Of a stretch of DNA of 64,000 nucleotides, positions 1 to 11,369 are shown in pieces. The position numbers and the translations under genes were made by a program. Position 1 is the first letter of the stretch, and every line of letters begins with the position of its first letter. Source of the DNA: Icerya purchasi (lineage: Eukaryota; Arthropoda; Insecta; Hemiptera; Monophlebidae); assembly GCA_039619475.1 (NCBI GenBank), contig CM077115.1, forward strand, positions 478,590,400 to 478,654,399, written 5' to 3'. The notes under the pieces are model-generated. The model had not been told where the DNA came from and did no database searches. It was given only the letters and a program-made list of their open reading frames with translations.

Positions 1-1630
1 AATGCGGCTTACCGCAAGGCGGCGATTACTATCTTCAACTTCCATTGCTACTGTGAGTTGCGAGGCAATATTGCTGGCTGGAAATTCCTTTTCCCAAGCT
101 ATACGATTTTGTATCGTACAGTATATGTAATAAAGCTAGTAAGAGAAAAATCCAAAAAAAAATAAAACTTTTTTTCCTTTCGCCCTTCCTTTTTACTCCG
201 TTCTTACCCGTATTTTTCCATCAGATTGCTGGTTTTACGGTCTCTATCTCTTTAGATTGCTTTTTCCCCACCCTCTTAATAATTTCGTCGTTTTCCTTAT
301 TTTTTTTTTTTTACATTCATTGTGTTGCCTTTGTTAATGGGTTAACTGAGAAGCCGGAAAAAATAAAAGGAAAAAGCTAAAATTTTTGATAATTGTCTAA
401 ACTATGTCGTTTCGCGACGAAATGAAACAATTGTTTTTGTTTTAGATCCGTGTTAGAACCGAGGCTAAATGAAGCTACTACCGATAGCCCCCAATATCTT
501 CAGCTGCGAACGATTGAAAAATTTTCGGTCATTTATTGATTCGGTATGAGAGAAATTCGGACATTTAACTCTGAAGATTCATTTTTTTGGTTGATAGTCT
601 CTGCAAAGAGAAGGGTCGGAATTATTACTGCAGCCAGTTCACTAAATTAAAATCGTTTTCTTTACAAATTACCTCAGAGAACAGTGGAGTTCTAATAGAA
701 AAGTGTGATGACTTTATGCACACAAACGGTAAACCTACAAGGCCGGCCTACTTCGAGTCTTTATGAAATTAGCGGTTAAATGCTGCGGTTCATCCAAGCG
801 ACTTTTGTACAGTCCCGCGGGCAGTGAGATTCATCCGGTAAAGCCTTACTACCAGAAAGTTTTTCTTGAATTTAAAAGGTTGTTGTTGGTAATTGAGTCC
901 CTTCATAATAACTGTCCAATTGCAAAGATAAAGCTGTTATCCGTACTTATGGGTCCTTTTAACCATGCTGGAGTGCAACGGAATCCACCTGTATGAACAT
1001 TAATAATCAGTCAATGTTCAACCGATGTACTATTCAAAAAAGTAGAAGCAACTTTGGCTATTTCGGTTAACATGGCTAAAAGCTATTAAACCAAATATAG
1101 TTCGGTGGCCACCGTTTGAAATGAGACAGAGGGAGTTTTCACGAATCGTGTGTATTTCCATATTGCACGATTAAAGTGCCCCTAAAGCAGTATATTTGCT
1201 GCAGCCTGTTCGCTTATCGTGCACTCGGAATATATCGAGTACTGCCATTATTACATTTGACCACTCCGTTGAATTATTGTCGATCAGTGATCCTAATTTT
1301 AGCGGATACTCAGGCGTAATAACTATTAAATAGGGTCATATGCATCTGATTCATTAGCTTTGAAATTGCAGACCTGAGAACAATTTGTTCAGTATTAATT
1401 ACGACTATAAATGCATAATTGTCGCTGAGCTTTCCAACAGATGTACGCAATTTTGAATCTGCTGTCTATCCACGCGTCTTAAACGTTTGCAAAATATAAA
1501 TGCAATAATTATTCAACTGACTCTCGAGTAGTCTAGATACTTACGCAGTGCTGACAGCAGAATGGCACGTGTTTGCAAATGAAATTAGCAACTATCGTTT
1601 CGTTTCTACTCTTGTGAAGACAAACCATTA
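1..1630. other. Unique non-coding sequence
   Basis: I see no recognisable gene, transposon motif or RNA. The longest open frame (763-996, plus, 77 codons) has no familiar motif and no coding context, and I treat it as chance. Short A and T runs are present. Intergenic or intronic sequence is the simplest reading. Confidence 0.5.
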
Positions 1631-1635
1631 TCACC

Positions 1636-1637
<2 letters not shown>

Positions 1638-1673
<36 letters not shown>

Positions 1674-1702
1674 GAATAGTAATAATAATAATAATAATAA
1701 TA
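1638..1702. repeat. (AAT)n microsatellite
   Basis: Two blocks of tandem AAT/TAA triplets are separated by a short interruption (AAGAATAGT). The long leucine- and isoleucine-rich minus-strand frames here are translations of this repeat, not proteins. Confidence 0.9.
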
Positions 1703-1779
1703 TTCGGTGGAGGGTTGATAGGAAGTTTGATGACGGTATTATTAATAATTTTGATAGATTTCCCTTCACGGTGTGTATT

Positions 1780-2260
1780 GTTTAATAAAGTACGCGCTGA
1801 GCATCTCGCGTCCGCGTGTAGGATTCCGTGCAAGGGCCAATGCAAACAGAGAAAAGGAATCAATTTTGACAGGTAGCCAGAGTGAGCGGAGGGAAAAGAT
1901 AAAGCTGGCGTATAAGAAGAAGGCGAAAGGGAATTACTTTTGCTGATGGTAACATCACACGCGAACATTTAAAATGTGTGCGACCGAGGAAATCCAGTGC
2001 GAAATGGGAAAGGCAAACGGCGGAAAACGAACAGATAGAAGATGACGAAACGGCGCGTGTGTGCGCCTTGGCCGGTGCGCGCACATTTTCTACTCGGCGA
2101 AGTTGTTGAAATGATATTGATACGGCGGCAAGGCGATTGCAAGGAAGCAGATAGTGTCGGAAATGAGCTGGCCCCGGCTCGGATAATACGAAGGTGGGAT
2201 TGATAATAATATCTGGCGCGCTGCATGCGAAGGAGCAGCAGGAAATAGCTAGTCAATGAT
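1780..2260. other. CpG-richer unique segment
   Basis: This stretch is visibly richer in CG dinucleotides than its surroundings (for example GTGCGCGCAC near 2,075, plus several CGGCG and CGCG words). No protein motif or exon boundary is convincing. It could be a regulatory region or an old element. The base composition is what I see; any function is inference. Confidence 0.25.
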
Positions 2261-2623
2261 AGTCCATAAATCAAAGTGTAAGCAAAGCGGCCATACCATA
2301 TCCCATATCAGCAACTCTTTCTCGCATTTTCTTCCTATTTATTATACGTCTATGATTGATGTCCCGCTCTATCGATAGCGACGTCGCTGCGATAAAAATA
2401 AAAATTTATCCCGCTATAAATCCGCAAACGTACCGACCTTCGAACAGCCAACTTTTCCCGATTTATTAATGAAAACATTCGAACGAGAGACCGCATCGAT
2501 AGCTTTTCTTGCTTTTGAACATTCGATGACCGATATTTTACATACACAGTTACCAGGGTACAGTTCATGCAGCACAGTCGTCTCGCTGCGTCTTCCCGGT
2601 CTACCTCCGCCAGTAGAACTCAT

Positions 2624-2646
2624 TAATATATATATATACATATACG

Positions 2647-2677
<31 letters not shown>

Positions 2678-2678
2678 G
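2624..2678. repeat. (TA)n microsatellite
   Basis: Imperfect TA dinucleotide array interrupted by CATACG and GTA steps. It is one of more than a dozen such arrays in the window. Confidence 0.9.
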
Positions 2679-2939
2679 GAAGTGAAACCGAATGACGTAT
2701 AAACTGGATCTCTAGCATGCTGCCGGTTGAATTTTTACGCAAAGAAATACCTTATAATGGCGAAGGGAAATTTTAGCCCTAACTGGCGCAGGTAAAAAAT
2801 AGGTACGCAACTTACTCTGTTCAGTCTAATTGGCCCACAGCATATTTTACATTTTATTGAATATTTCTACTTCCAAAAAAAAAAGGCAAAAAAAGAAGAG
2901 CGATTCAATTAATTGCACTTACTTTTTTTTCAATATTAC

Positions 2940-3063
2940 CGTTTTTCGGTGTTCACCTCAAGAAAAGTGAGATTATATGTTCTTTTTCATGTTTGTCCTA
3001 TAACGAACTAATTTTAATGATTTTTTGTTTATTCGAAAGTATACCGGTCCGTGGCGATACCAT
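2940..3063 (+). repeat. Old dispersed repeat, copy 1
   Basis: This stretch aligns by eye with 32,603-32,720. The shared order is a purine-rich GAGRTTATATGTTCTT block, a CTAATTTTAATGATT-like block, then GAAAGTATAC and GGTCCGTG/GTGATGG ending in TAC. A similar 'accgacttccaaaa...ggttatatgttc' phrase recurs in many insect genomes as I remember them. No coding capacity. The copy is strongly diverged, so its boundaries are approximate. Confidence 0.4.
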
Positions 3064-3232
3064 ATAAATATACTGATGATTTTATTCGTTAGTCATTAAA
3101 ATAAACGTTACAAATGTGACACCATTTTGGAGATTTTTTTTTTTTTTATTATTTTTGGGCTTACAGCTGTAAGCATTAACGTAGCGAAAGATGAATTTAT
3201 CTCCGGATTCGAACCAGGTCCTGCCTGAACGG

Positions 3233-3559
3233 CTTGCTTTCGATTCGCTTTGTGCCCTTCTTCTTTCTGTTCTCTTCACGCTTCTGAGCCTTCTTGTATT
3301 TGTGATTCAAATCACATCCTATTCGAATGTTCTGCACTCTCTAACGAACGCTCCTTTCTTTACGCCCAACTTCTAGTTTTGGGTCTTCCTACTCCCTTTA
3401 ACGCTACCTATATTCTTTCTTCCCCATTGCCTTCAGTTATTCCATTGCTGCTGTCCTTTGTCTTTTCCATTTCTGACCGTCCGGCTATTTAGTTATAACT
3501 CTTAATTTTTCATGTTGTTGGATCAAGGCCGCTGGCGTGCCCAGGGTAGGAAAAAAAAA
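3233..3559 (+). mobile_element. 5'-truncated LINE 3' end, copy 1
   Basis: The last codons of a LINE ORF2 are followed by a short 3' UTR and an A-run (3,551-3,559). The frame ending near 3,492 carries the terminal Cys/His motif of I/R1/jockey-like ORF2 proteins (CSLHASE..SCICDSNHILFEC). The same sequence occurs at 18,277-18,717 and, inverted, at 50,876-51,314. Those copies extend ~110 bp further 5'. Possible 6-bp target duplication GAACGG at 3,227-3,232 and 3,560-3,565; at that length it could be chance. Confidence 0.75.
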
Positions 3560-3565
3560 GAACGG

Positions 3566-4281
3566 AATGTAATTAACTAACCAAGCATGCCGCGGTAGTT
3601 GGCTAGATTATTGCACAATTTCCATCTCGTATAATTGTTAGCTGAGTTCGCTAAGACACACTAATACAGCGAACGAGAATTCATGCACAGCAAACGCCCG
3701 TATGACTACATATATTTAATTTTTTAATATTATATATATATACGATTCATAGACGGGGTATGAAACTGTAAGTCTTCACTTTGTCGCGGGCTTCAGAATA
3801 TTACATCACTTGTGGGGTTGTATTTCGGTGAATATATCGTGTTCACATTCTCTAATTGTCGATTAGTAATATTTTGTCGGAGATTCATCGAGATGAGTAT
3901 AGTCGACGACGTTGGACATCTCAGAAAAGCAGTAGCAATCGTATGTAAACGATGCCGGTGGTAGTACTAATATTAACAATAATAATCGTAATGCTACACG
4001 TAGTGCGGTCGCGAATATATCGATGTTAATTTTTACAACCTACGCATATGGCATCACACGCACGGTTACAATTCAATCTGTAAATGTTGACCTAGAAAAT
4101 TATAGGCGGCTGCGAGGGTGCAGATTAATCGAAAATTGTAAAGTTTTGAGTAAATAAGCTTAAAGCTGGTTTCTGATTCGGTCGCAGAGAGCGGTTAATC
4201 AGTTTATATTAAATACAGCTAACGACGCGAAAACCGAATAACTAAATACATTTATCCCTAACTGTCCGAGTAAAGAGTATA
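3566..4281. other. Unique non-coding sequence
   Basis: Nothing recognised apart from a short TA run near 3,730. No open frame of interest. Confidence 0.5.
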
Positions 4282-4407
4282 AGTCCCATATATCCCCTTG
4301 ATAAGGCATCATGGATATTGTGAAGTTAAGCTTTTCGTAATGGTACTTAAGGTTCTAATGGATATCTGATGAGAATATTAGGGCCAGTTCCTTTCTCTCG
4401 GCCGCCT
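4282..4407 (-). mobile_element. SINE B fragment (3' half, inverted)
   Basis: The reverse complement matches the 3' half of the SINE at 31,048-31,330. Both contain GGCCGAGAGAAAGGAACTG, an AACTTCACAATCCATGATG-like block and CCTTATCAAGG. The tRNA-like head is missing. Divergence is moderate, suggesting an old copy. Confidence 0.7.
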
Positions 4408-5555
4408 TAGAATATTTCACAAGCGGAGTTGATAAGTATCGTTAGCATGATGGCGCGGAATTAAAAGACCAGTAGAAGAGGAGGAGGAGCAGAAGTACGA
4501 TTTATCGCTGAAAATCTTCTATTTTATACATAATTTACGATTTTCAGTTTTGCCTAGCGTCTGGGTGATGCTTCAGGCATGGTGCAGTGCACATCCAAAA
4601 CGCGTTTCCTGGATTGTCAAGAACGACATTCAACATCAGCTTGCAGTTGCTGATGATGCGTTCATCTCCGAAATGCGTACATCGATTGTTCGGCTAACCG
4701 TCTGTTTTGGAGTCAAGCGAAGAAGTCCATGGACACGAAGAAAAAAAAAAAGGAAAAGCTAAAAATAAAAGCTTTCGATAACAAAACTACAGCCGAAATT
4801 ATCGGGAAGATCGAATATTCGAGAACTTCAAAAGCTTTTTCGTGCGCTGACATTTTGCGAATGGGGTACACGAGGTATCAGCTAACCGGGTCAAGAAAAG
4901 CGGTTTATAAGAAAAATTTCCCCTTCGTTAATTCCGGGCAGGTTTTCCCCAATTGCCCGCATTTCGACTGATTATTCTGTCGTTGTTCCGCAACTTCAAC
5001 AGGTGATCAATAAAGTGCATACGAATACCGAGACGTTTTGCGGAATGTAAACGGGTAAGTGCGTCAACATATCTATAACAAGTGAAGACAAAAGAAGAAA
5101 TGCACACTTCTGACGTCACCTTCTAATAGATCAATTTTAAATCTGGGCTGAGAAGAGACAATAATCTGCGACTCTATTACTGCTCATAGCGGCACTAATA
5201 CTGCAAATTAGTTAATATATACTAACGCGTATTCTATTACGTCCGAGGTTCATTTTTATTATTTCCTTTTGTTAGCTTGAATAATTTTTTCTTAAATTTT
5301 TTTCTTGATATTTTCATCAATTCTACTGTATCCTTCTAGATGCGAGACTCTCTATATCTGTTTGCCCTAAAGGCCTGTAGTGTGAGAAGCATTTTATCCA
5401 ATCTAACGTTTTCCTTCGCTTACGATATTCGTATTTAATGCTGTCGCCAACTAAAACCCCCTCATTATATTTTACTATTAAAGGTTGCACCCCGCGTTTT
5501 TTATTACAAATTAATTTCGTACGTTCCTACGTGAATCTTACATTTAATCCTATTA
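4408..5555. other. Unique non-coding sequence
   Basis: Open frames of 60-80 codons are present, including one at 4,550-4,762 with no familiar motif. None has support as a gene. The segment ends at the poly(T) that marks the tail of the LINE on the minus strand. Confidence 0.45.
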
Positions 5556-7310
5556 TTTTTTTTTTTTTTTTTTTTAAATTTAAGAAGGGGTACTAAACCA
5601 CTCGCTGCATGTAACTACCTCGGTTATCGCAGTGAGTGGACCCACGTTTAAAACATACTCCTTAGCTCGCTAGCCTGAACGAAAGTCATAAGATTGTTCA
5701 AAGCAGTAGGGGTATTTGAGAGGATGTCTTCAATCGATGTGATCTGGCCTCGCCGTAACCCATTTAGACGTGTGCATTTCAGCAAGATATGCGAAACTGA
5801 CGGGTATTCATCGGTAGAACAAAGTGGGCAGGTACTTGGCTTTGGGGCTTGTTTGAGGATATAGTCGTGGGAAAAGGACGTATGTCCCGTTCTCAGGCGA
5901 TTGATTGCCGAAAACACTTTGCGTTCTGTTCCGACTGGAGGCCACCATGGCTCCGTCGTAGGCTTCAGTTCCCTGAGGAAGGTCGACTGAGACATCCAGT
6001 CATGATTCCACTGTGCGAAGACCGTATCTGACAGGAAACCTCTCAGAGATAATGGACCAAAAGCAAATAACGGTATTGGGCACATCATGAATGACCGAGC
6101 GACCAGGTCAACCCGCTCATTCCCCGGAACACCGGCATGACTGGGGACCCATAAAAAAACAACTCGGCATCCCCTTCGGCTCAGCTGGTATAAGATAGCC
6201 AGGACTTCTAGGACCATTGGTGATTCCGGGTGATCTGACTGCAAAGCACGTATGGACTGCAAGGAATCAGTCACCAGTAAGATTCCGAGCGGTTGGGATC
6301 TCAGTTCTAAGTATGCCTGAAGACAAAACAACACAGCGTACATTTCGGCTTCCGCAATGGATACAACGTTGTTCAACCGCATGCCCTCTGCGATTCCGTC
6401 TATTTCGAAAGCGCATGCCGCTGGGGCAGCCTTGGACTCATTAGCTTTGGATCCATCAGTGTATGCTTTCGAGAACGTGGTATATTTATTAATAATATTT
6501 AGTGCCCTGTGCCCTCGCAGCGCCGGTGGGTGATTATTATCAGTAAGAGTTGTGATAGCTTCTACCTGAAAAGAAGCCCAGGGTGGGGGTAATTTTGAAA
6601 AGTCCGTTCTGGGTGTTAAGTTGGGCTTTATGTTATTTTGCAACAAGATTGCATTGACTTCAGGTAGGTTATCCTTGGGAAAATCAGGCTCCGTAGTTAC
6701 GTCGCAATGATTCTCCGCAGCCCATGAAAGCATATCGCGATAAGTGAAGAACTTTCTGTTGTAAGACAACGGTGGTATACCAGCTAACGAACATAGGCTT
6801 TTAGCTGGAGATGTACGATGGGCGCCAAGTATCATGCGAATAGCGGCGTTATGGATTGGGTCCAGTGTTTTTAACAGGGAACCACTCGCTGACGAGTACA
6901 CCTGACTCCCATAATTGATTTTGCTGAGGACCAGTGCTTTATAAATATTTAAGAGAAACTTTGGCTGAACATTAAATTTTGGATTTGACAAGAACTTGAT
7001 TACCCTTAAAGACTGAAGGGATTTAGTTTTTAAATCAGATATAAAGGGCTTCCACGTCAGGTTGGCGTCCATCAAGATGCCTAGGAAAGTTGCTGTTGTT
7101 TTATAAGGAATTGGACTATTGTTCACTTGTAGTGATGGCGGATTCTGAACAGGACGACCTCTATGGAACACAACGTATTGAGACTTCTGAGAGGAGAAAT
7201 CCAGTCCATTCTTTCCTGACCATTGCTGCAATCTATTAATTGTATTTTGCAGGATAGACTGGGCCAAGGAAGAGATGTTAGATGCCACGGATATGTTTAG
7301 TATCGTTATA
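5556..7310 (-). mobile_element. 5'-truncated I/R1-like LINE with poly(A)
   Basis: Minus-strand non-LTR retrotransposon. The T20 run at 5,556-5,575 is its poly(A) tail. A 73-bp 3' UTR separates it from the ORF2 stop at 5,648. Sequence homologous to reverse transcriptase starts just after where the YxDD box should be, so the insertion or a later break removed everything upstream. RNase H plus a terminal Cys/His motif fits the I/R1/LOA group of LINEs better than CR1 or RTE. I found no clear target duplication. Confidence 0.85.
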
Positions 7311-7333
7311 ATCGGACTATTGCTAAATAACAA
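5648..7333 (-). CDS. LINE ORF2 C-terminal part: RT thumb, RNase H, CCHC
   Basis: An uninterrupted 561-codon frame from an otherwise truncated LINE. Residues ~15-190 resemble the RT region downstream of the catalytic box (QNTINRLQQWSGKNGL, a TFLG-L-D--LTW block and the KINYGSQVY thumb motif). An RNase H domain follows. Its acidic residues are visible in TDGS (~residue 292), AEMYA (~329) and TDS (~353), and its terminal His in WVPSHAGVPGNERVD (~399). The end has a C-x2-C..H-x4-C motif (CPLCSTDE..SHILLKC, ~502). The YxDD box is absent, so no active polymerase is encoded. The in-frame start is a TTG in or next to flanking DNA and is not a genuine initiator. The open frame suggests a fairly young insertion. 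Confidence 0.85.
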   Translation of the reverse strand: MLFSNSPIITILNISVASNISSLAQSILQNTINRLQQWSGKNGLDFSSQKSQYVVFHRGRPVQNPPSLQVNNSPIPYKTTATFLGILMDANLTWKPFISDLKTKSLQSLRVIKFLSNPKFNVQPKFLLNIYKALVLSKINYGSQVYSSASGSLLKTLDPIHNAAIRMILGAHRTSPAKSLCSLAGIPPLSYNRKFFTYRDMLSWAAENHCDVTTEPDFPKDNLPEVNAILLQNNIKPNLTPRTDFSKLPPPWASFQVEAITTLTDNNHPPALRGHRALNIINKYTTFSKAYTDGSKANESKAAPAACAFEIDGIAEGMRLNNVVSIAEAEMYAVLFCLQAYLELRSQPLGILLVTDSLQSIRALQSDHPESPMVLEVLAILYQLSRRGCRVVFLWVPSHAGVPGNERVDLVARSFMMCPIPLFAFGPLSLRGFLSDTVFAQWNHDWMSQSTFLRELKPTTEPWWPPVGTERKVFSAINRLRTGHTSFSHDYILKQAPKPSTCPLCSTDEYPSVSHILLKCTRLNGLRRGQITSIEDILSNTPTALNNLMTFVQASELRSMF

Positions 7334-7654
7334 AGAATGGATATTTAATTATTGCCTAACTTATGAATAAAACTTTTCGTTTTTTTTTTTTCTGATAAAA
7401 AATATATTTATTTACTATTTACAATATTTCCGCAATGGTTGATTAATATGTGTCCCGTTCAATTAAGTTTAATTGACATATTAATCCCATATTACATTAT
7501 TACATTATTACTATATCTCCTTAAAGTACGTACTTAATACTGGGATCTTTCGATATAAATAGTATTTTTACAATAATTTTGTAATATACGAAAAAAAAAA
7601 AAATTGTTTTTGTATTCTTGATTTTTTTAGTCGATTATCATGAAGACTCTATAG
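7334..7654. other. A+T-rich spacer with nested palindrome
   Basis: No gene. Contains a nested inverted repeat: arms GATTAATATGT (7,441-7,451) and ACATATTAATC (7,476-7,486) enclose a second palindrome, CAATTAAGTTTAATTG. It could form a cruciform or mark the core of a decayed DNA element. Confidence 0.5.
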
Positions 7655-8225
7655 TGAATGACAGCGGCGGGTGTAAAAATGAGATGCAACGCAATGAGTC
7701 GTTTAAAAAGAATTTCGGCTGACTCCGCTGTTAGTAAAGGTGTAAAAATTCGGCTAGTGAAATGTGGACGTCGTCTCAGTGTTCTCTCTTATATGGTGCG
7801 GAGACCTGGTCGCCGACTAGCGCAGATAAAAAACGTATAGACACACTCGAAATGTGGTGGTGCTGGTGCTGAAGGCGTATGCTGCGTGTCCTATGGACAG
7901 CCGGGATGTCTCCATAATAAATGAGATTGGTAACCCGAAAAGGCTGTCTTATGTGGTGCTCTGCAGAGGATATTGCGGTGTTTTGGTCATGTGATTAGAG
8001 CGGACAATTTTGGAAACGCTGCTCATCCAAGGAAAGGTTAGCGGAAGAAGAAGTCGAGGTTGTGCGCCGACTAGATGGTCGGACGCGGTGTGCAAAGCTG
8101 CTGGCCGTACCTTTCAGGATTGTGTACGAATCGCAAGGGATCGGAATTGTTGGCGCAGTCTGATCAACCATGGTCACGATAATAATATCCCCTCTGCATG
8201 GGGTGAGACAATTCGATGATGATAA
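7655..8225 (+). mobile_element. 5'-truncated RTE-like LINE 3' end
   Basis: Several frames join to give the C-terminal part of an RTE-like endonuclease/RT protein: VKC..SVLSY..G.ETW, then TLEMWCW..MLRVSW, INEIGKPKRL, and GKVSGRRSRGCAPTRWSDAV..RDRNCWRSL. The last frame (8,010-8,219) ends in TGA inside an ATGATGATG tract, so there is effectively no 3' UTR and the tail is a triplet repeat. That is characteristic of the RTE clade. Frame changes near 7,790, 7,900 and 8,000 show it is dead. The 5' break is near 7,655. Confidence 0.8.
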
Positions 8226-10494
8226 ATTCCAAATATATTCTGCTAATCAGAGCCGATAATTTTAAGATACGCTTATTAAGAAGGTACTACGTTTAAAAAT
8301 ATCTACAATGCCGATGCCTTACCTGGAGGAGAGCTCTTTCGACGTCCATGTTTGGAAACGAAAAATGTACTTCAAAGTTGACGAAGAAATCGTGACCGGC
8401 GCATATGCGAAAGATTTTTGTCGTACGATCCGAGAAAGCTAGATGTTTTTCAAAAATGCTTGTACAATTTCGCAGTTACACTGAAAAGAATGCTCGGGTG
8501 TTAACCAAACGAGGTTGTATTTGTCAGCGAAGAAGAAAGAAGCATAGAAATTAAATTAATAGTCCGCTATACGACCGCTACTGGACACACGCCGGTAGGA
8601 TTAATGCATTGCATAAGGATATTGATGTTAACGTAGTTTAGTAAGGGATCAAAAAGTTTTATAGAGAAATACATTTTTTGTGATTTTGGTGCATACTGTT
8701 TCGCGCGAAAATAAAGATGATCCGAACAAACGGTTAATAAAATAATCGGAAAGATGCCTGGAACGATGTGGAAATCAAAACTCTGAAATAACGGTTTTAC
8801 ATAAAGTGCTGGAGGAGGAAAATAAATCAAAAAATCGAGAAACGTATTTTGAAAGAATCGAAAGTAAGTGGACAACGAAGTCGATTCAGGGGTTTACCAA
8901 TGAGCAACAAAACGAACTAGTTGAACGTAACGAAAATGAAGCAGCAGATTTTTCCGATGCAAAGAACAAGAGTACTTTAAATGCCCCGGCAACAGCTCAA
9001 ATCTCGATATGATTAAGACAGTTTTAAGGTAGACTGAAAAAGGAGCCGGGCTAGATTGGCTCTGTTCGGCAGTGGAAAAACGGCCTAGCTCGGTTTGAAG
9101 CAGGATAATAGGGAAGTTCCCTTAGTTCGGATAGTAGGTAGTTTTTTTTAAAATTAGCTTCGCCGGAGCAATAGTAAACGCTTTTTGAAAGAGAGCAATT
9201 TCAATCTTGAATAATGAAGTGAAAACGAGCCCCAGTCCGGACGGGTTCGTCTAATCGATACTAATATAATTAAATTACCGTTATAAAAATCTATTTTTTA
9301 AATCACGAAAGAAAGGCTTTTCCGAGTTAATCTTGCAGAAAGAAATTGCTGCCCATAACATAAATCTGTTTTGCTTTGAACTACTTATTACATAAGGTTT
9401 TTATGAGTTTCTGAGATGGGGTTAAATTAGATTAGTTCACCGGCCACGATCTATTACATTTTTTCCAAAATCAGTCGATCTGCAAGCTGTCAAATAAATG
9501 ACATACACTTATTTTTTCGTACGATGAAGAACTGAACTATGAAAAATTTGTATCCTCAATCGATTGTACATGCTTAAAAAATGTATTATCGTAAACTTTT
9601 TTTATCAAGCAGTCAGAGTTGCTGCATTTTCTCCGCTGCAAGCATAAGCATTGAATCGTGGCGATGTATTTTTAGGCATCTAGCTTGAAAGGTCACGATG
9701 ACGGTTTTTCGAATTTTGATTTTTCGTTTCCTTCTAAATATGGTCGCGGTGATGTTGCCTTTCCCGGCTTATTTGATCGATCGGCGACGACATGGCTCGA
9801 CGATAATAGGGGGAGTTCTTTTTCATTTTGGTTTGCTATTTTTGTTTTCAATCACGCACAGCCTTTGCCAGCCTGCGTCATTACGCTTGCTCGATTTAAG
9901 TAAAGCCACGAATGACTTTTCACTTCTTGTTCCATATTTCTGAAGCACTCCTTAAAGAATTTCCATGTATACTTATTTTACTCTTGCCTATTTTCCGCTA
10001 AGAATACAGAGAACTATTTTCGCTTCATTATCTAGAAGAAGTATTATTAAAGAAATCTTCGAACTTCCGATGTAACCCTATTCTTCCGTTGTATGCACTC
10101 GATACGTTTTCTATTTTTTGCGTCGGGAAATAAACAGAAACACGTACAAAACCAATACGATTTACACATAATAATATGCATAAATACAAAGTTTTGAATG
10201 TGATTAAACCGCAACTCGAATCGTATAATGTGTGTGTCATTGAAGTAAATCTATGCGATTCGTCATTTCGTACGTAAGAGAAGAAAAAAATGATTATTTT
10301 TAATTGATTATGAAAAAACAAAAGAATTACTAACGGTAATAATGCGAAAGTGGTAAATCAGGAAAAAAAGAAAAATTAAGGGAAATGTAACGAAATTTCT
10401 TTAAAGAATTTTTGACGTGAAACGTCTTGAAAATCGCTCGTGAAACGAAATAGTGAAACGAAATCGCGCAACGCAACGACTATTATTTTTCACC
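8226..10494. other. Unique non-coding sequence
   Basis: No recognisable element or gene. Frames at 8,806-9,012 and 9,685-9,943 have no familiar motif, and their composition follows the local DNA. I read this as intergenic or intronic. Confidence 0.45.
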
Positions 10495-10670
10495 GCATAT
10501 ATTTATATATATATCTATATATATATCTGTATATATTTATATATATTTATATATATTTATGTATATATATTTATATATATTTATATATATTTATGTATAT
10601 ATATTTATATATATTTATATATATTTATGTATATATATTTATATATATTTATATATATTTATGTATATAT
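10495..10670. repeat. Higher-order TA/TTTA array
   Basis: TATATATTTATG-type units are arranged in a repeating pattern of about 60 bp, seen roughly 2.5 times. The alternating Tyr/Ile frames here are artefacts of the repeat. The array runs directly into the head of SINE A. Confidence 0.9.
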
Positions 10671-11038
10671 AGCCGCGATAGCCTAGTTGCTAGAGCGCTT
10701 GACTTCCGATATGGCGGTCACGGGTTCGATCCCGAGCGACGACGAACTTATTACAAGAATTAAATAAAATAAATAATCGCTAATAGTCACGTGGAAGGCA
10801 ATGGCAAACCACCACGTACAACATCATATGCGCGCTAGGTCAGTACACAGCAGACCCACACCGGACGGACTGCACTTGTAGCGCGATAACAAGCGGCTTC
10901 AATCAGTTCCGAATGTAGTCTTGCGTGTGTACACCTGCGTTGCATATTACAATTGCCTGGTACACAACCTATATCGGTACAGCTAAATGTACGAATAGGT
11001 TGCGCCAACGTGCTATGTAGCGTACGGCACCTGAGATG

Positions 11039-11040
<2 letters not shown>
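10671..11040 (+). mobile_element. SINE A, tRNA-derived head
   Basis: A ~370-bp SINE. The head is tRNA-like with an RNA polymerase III A box (TAGCCTAGTTG, 10,679-10,689) and a perfect B box (GGTTCGATCCC, 10,723-10,733) at the normal spacing. The body contains the hairpin word GTGGAAGGCAATGGCAAACC (10,791-10,810), shared with elements at 33,690 and 36,346. The 3' end (GAGATGAT) passes straight into a (TA)n array, so tail and target duplication cannot be told apart. Transcription by Pol III is known for this class; activity here is not shown. Confidence 0.85.
10789..10817 (+). other. Conserved hairpin in SINE A body
   Basis: Stem ACGTGG (10,789-10,794) pairs with CCACGT (10,812-10,817) around a 17-nt loop AAGGCAATGGCAAACCA. 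The loop is kept at 33,774-33,790 and 36,433-36,449, while the stem changes in a compensated way. Confidence 0.7.
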
Positions 11041-11070
<30 letters not shown>

Positions 11071-11093
11071 GTATATTTATTTATATATATCTA

Positions 11094-11133
<40 letters not shown>
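11041..11133. repeat. (TA)n microsatellite
   Basis: Long TA array separating SINE A from the MITE-like copy A. Confidence 0.95.
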
Positions 11134-11135
<2 letters not shown>

Positions 11136-11369
11136 AAAAGTTGGGTCATTTTGACCTCGTAAGGGTCTGTGCCCTTTGATCTCTCTTGCTCACATTTCTA
11201 TCTCTTTCTCTTTTATACTTTGCATAAAATGATCAAAATTTACAAATCGGTCCATATGAATATAATAACATAATCACAAAAATCCTATAAAATATAACAA
11301 ACGTTACATAAAATTGGATATTTTTTCTTAGGGGGGGGGGGGGGTAGCCTAAGAATTACGTTGTAATTG
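11134..11369 (-). mobile_element. MITE-like element, copy A
   Basis: About 236 bp, opposite in orientation to copies B and D. One end is the ATTACGTTGTAATT near-palindrome after a G-run (11,331-11,344). The other end is a block corresponding to the CCGAG-proximal part of copy D (GGGTC..TGTGCCCTTTGA..CTTGC). Both sides are (TA)n. It has no coding capacity. The G-run is 14 long here but only 5 in copies C and D. Confidence 0.75.

Noticed and set aside
1533..1968. Leucine- or isoleucine-rich open frames on the minus strand
   Set aside because: They are translations of the (AAT)n microsatellite.
3190..3225. tRNA-like B box on the minus strand (GGTTCGAATCC)
   Set aside because: No acceptor, D-arm or A box at the right distance; the T stem pairs poorly. 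Possibly a very old SINE, but not supportable.
10440..10763. Tyr/Ile-rich open frames
   Set aside because: They are translations of the TA/TTTA array running into SINE A.
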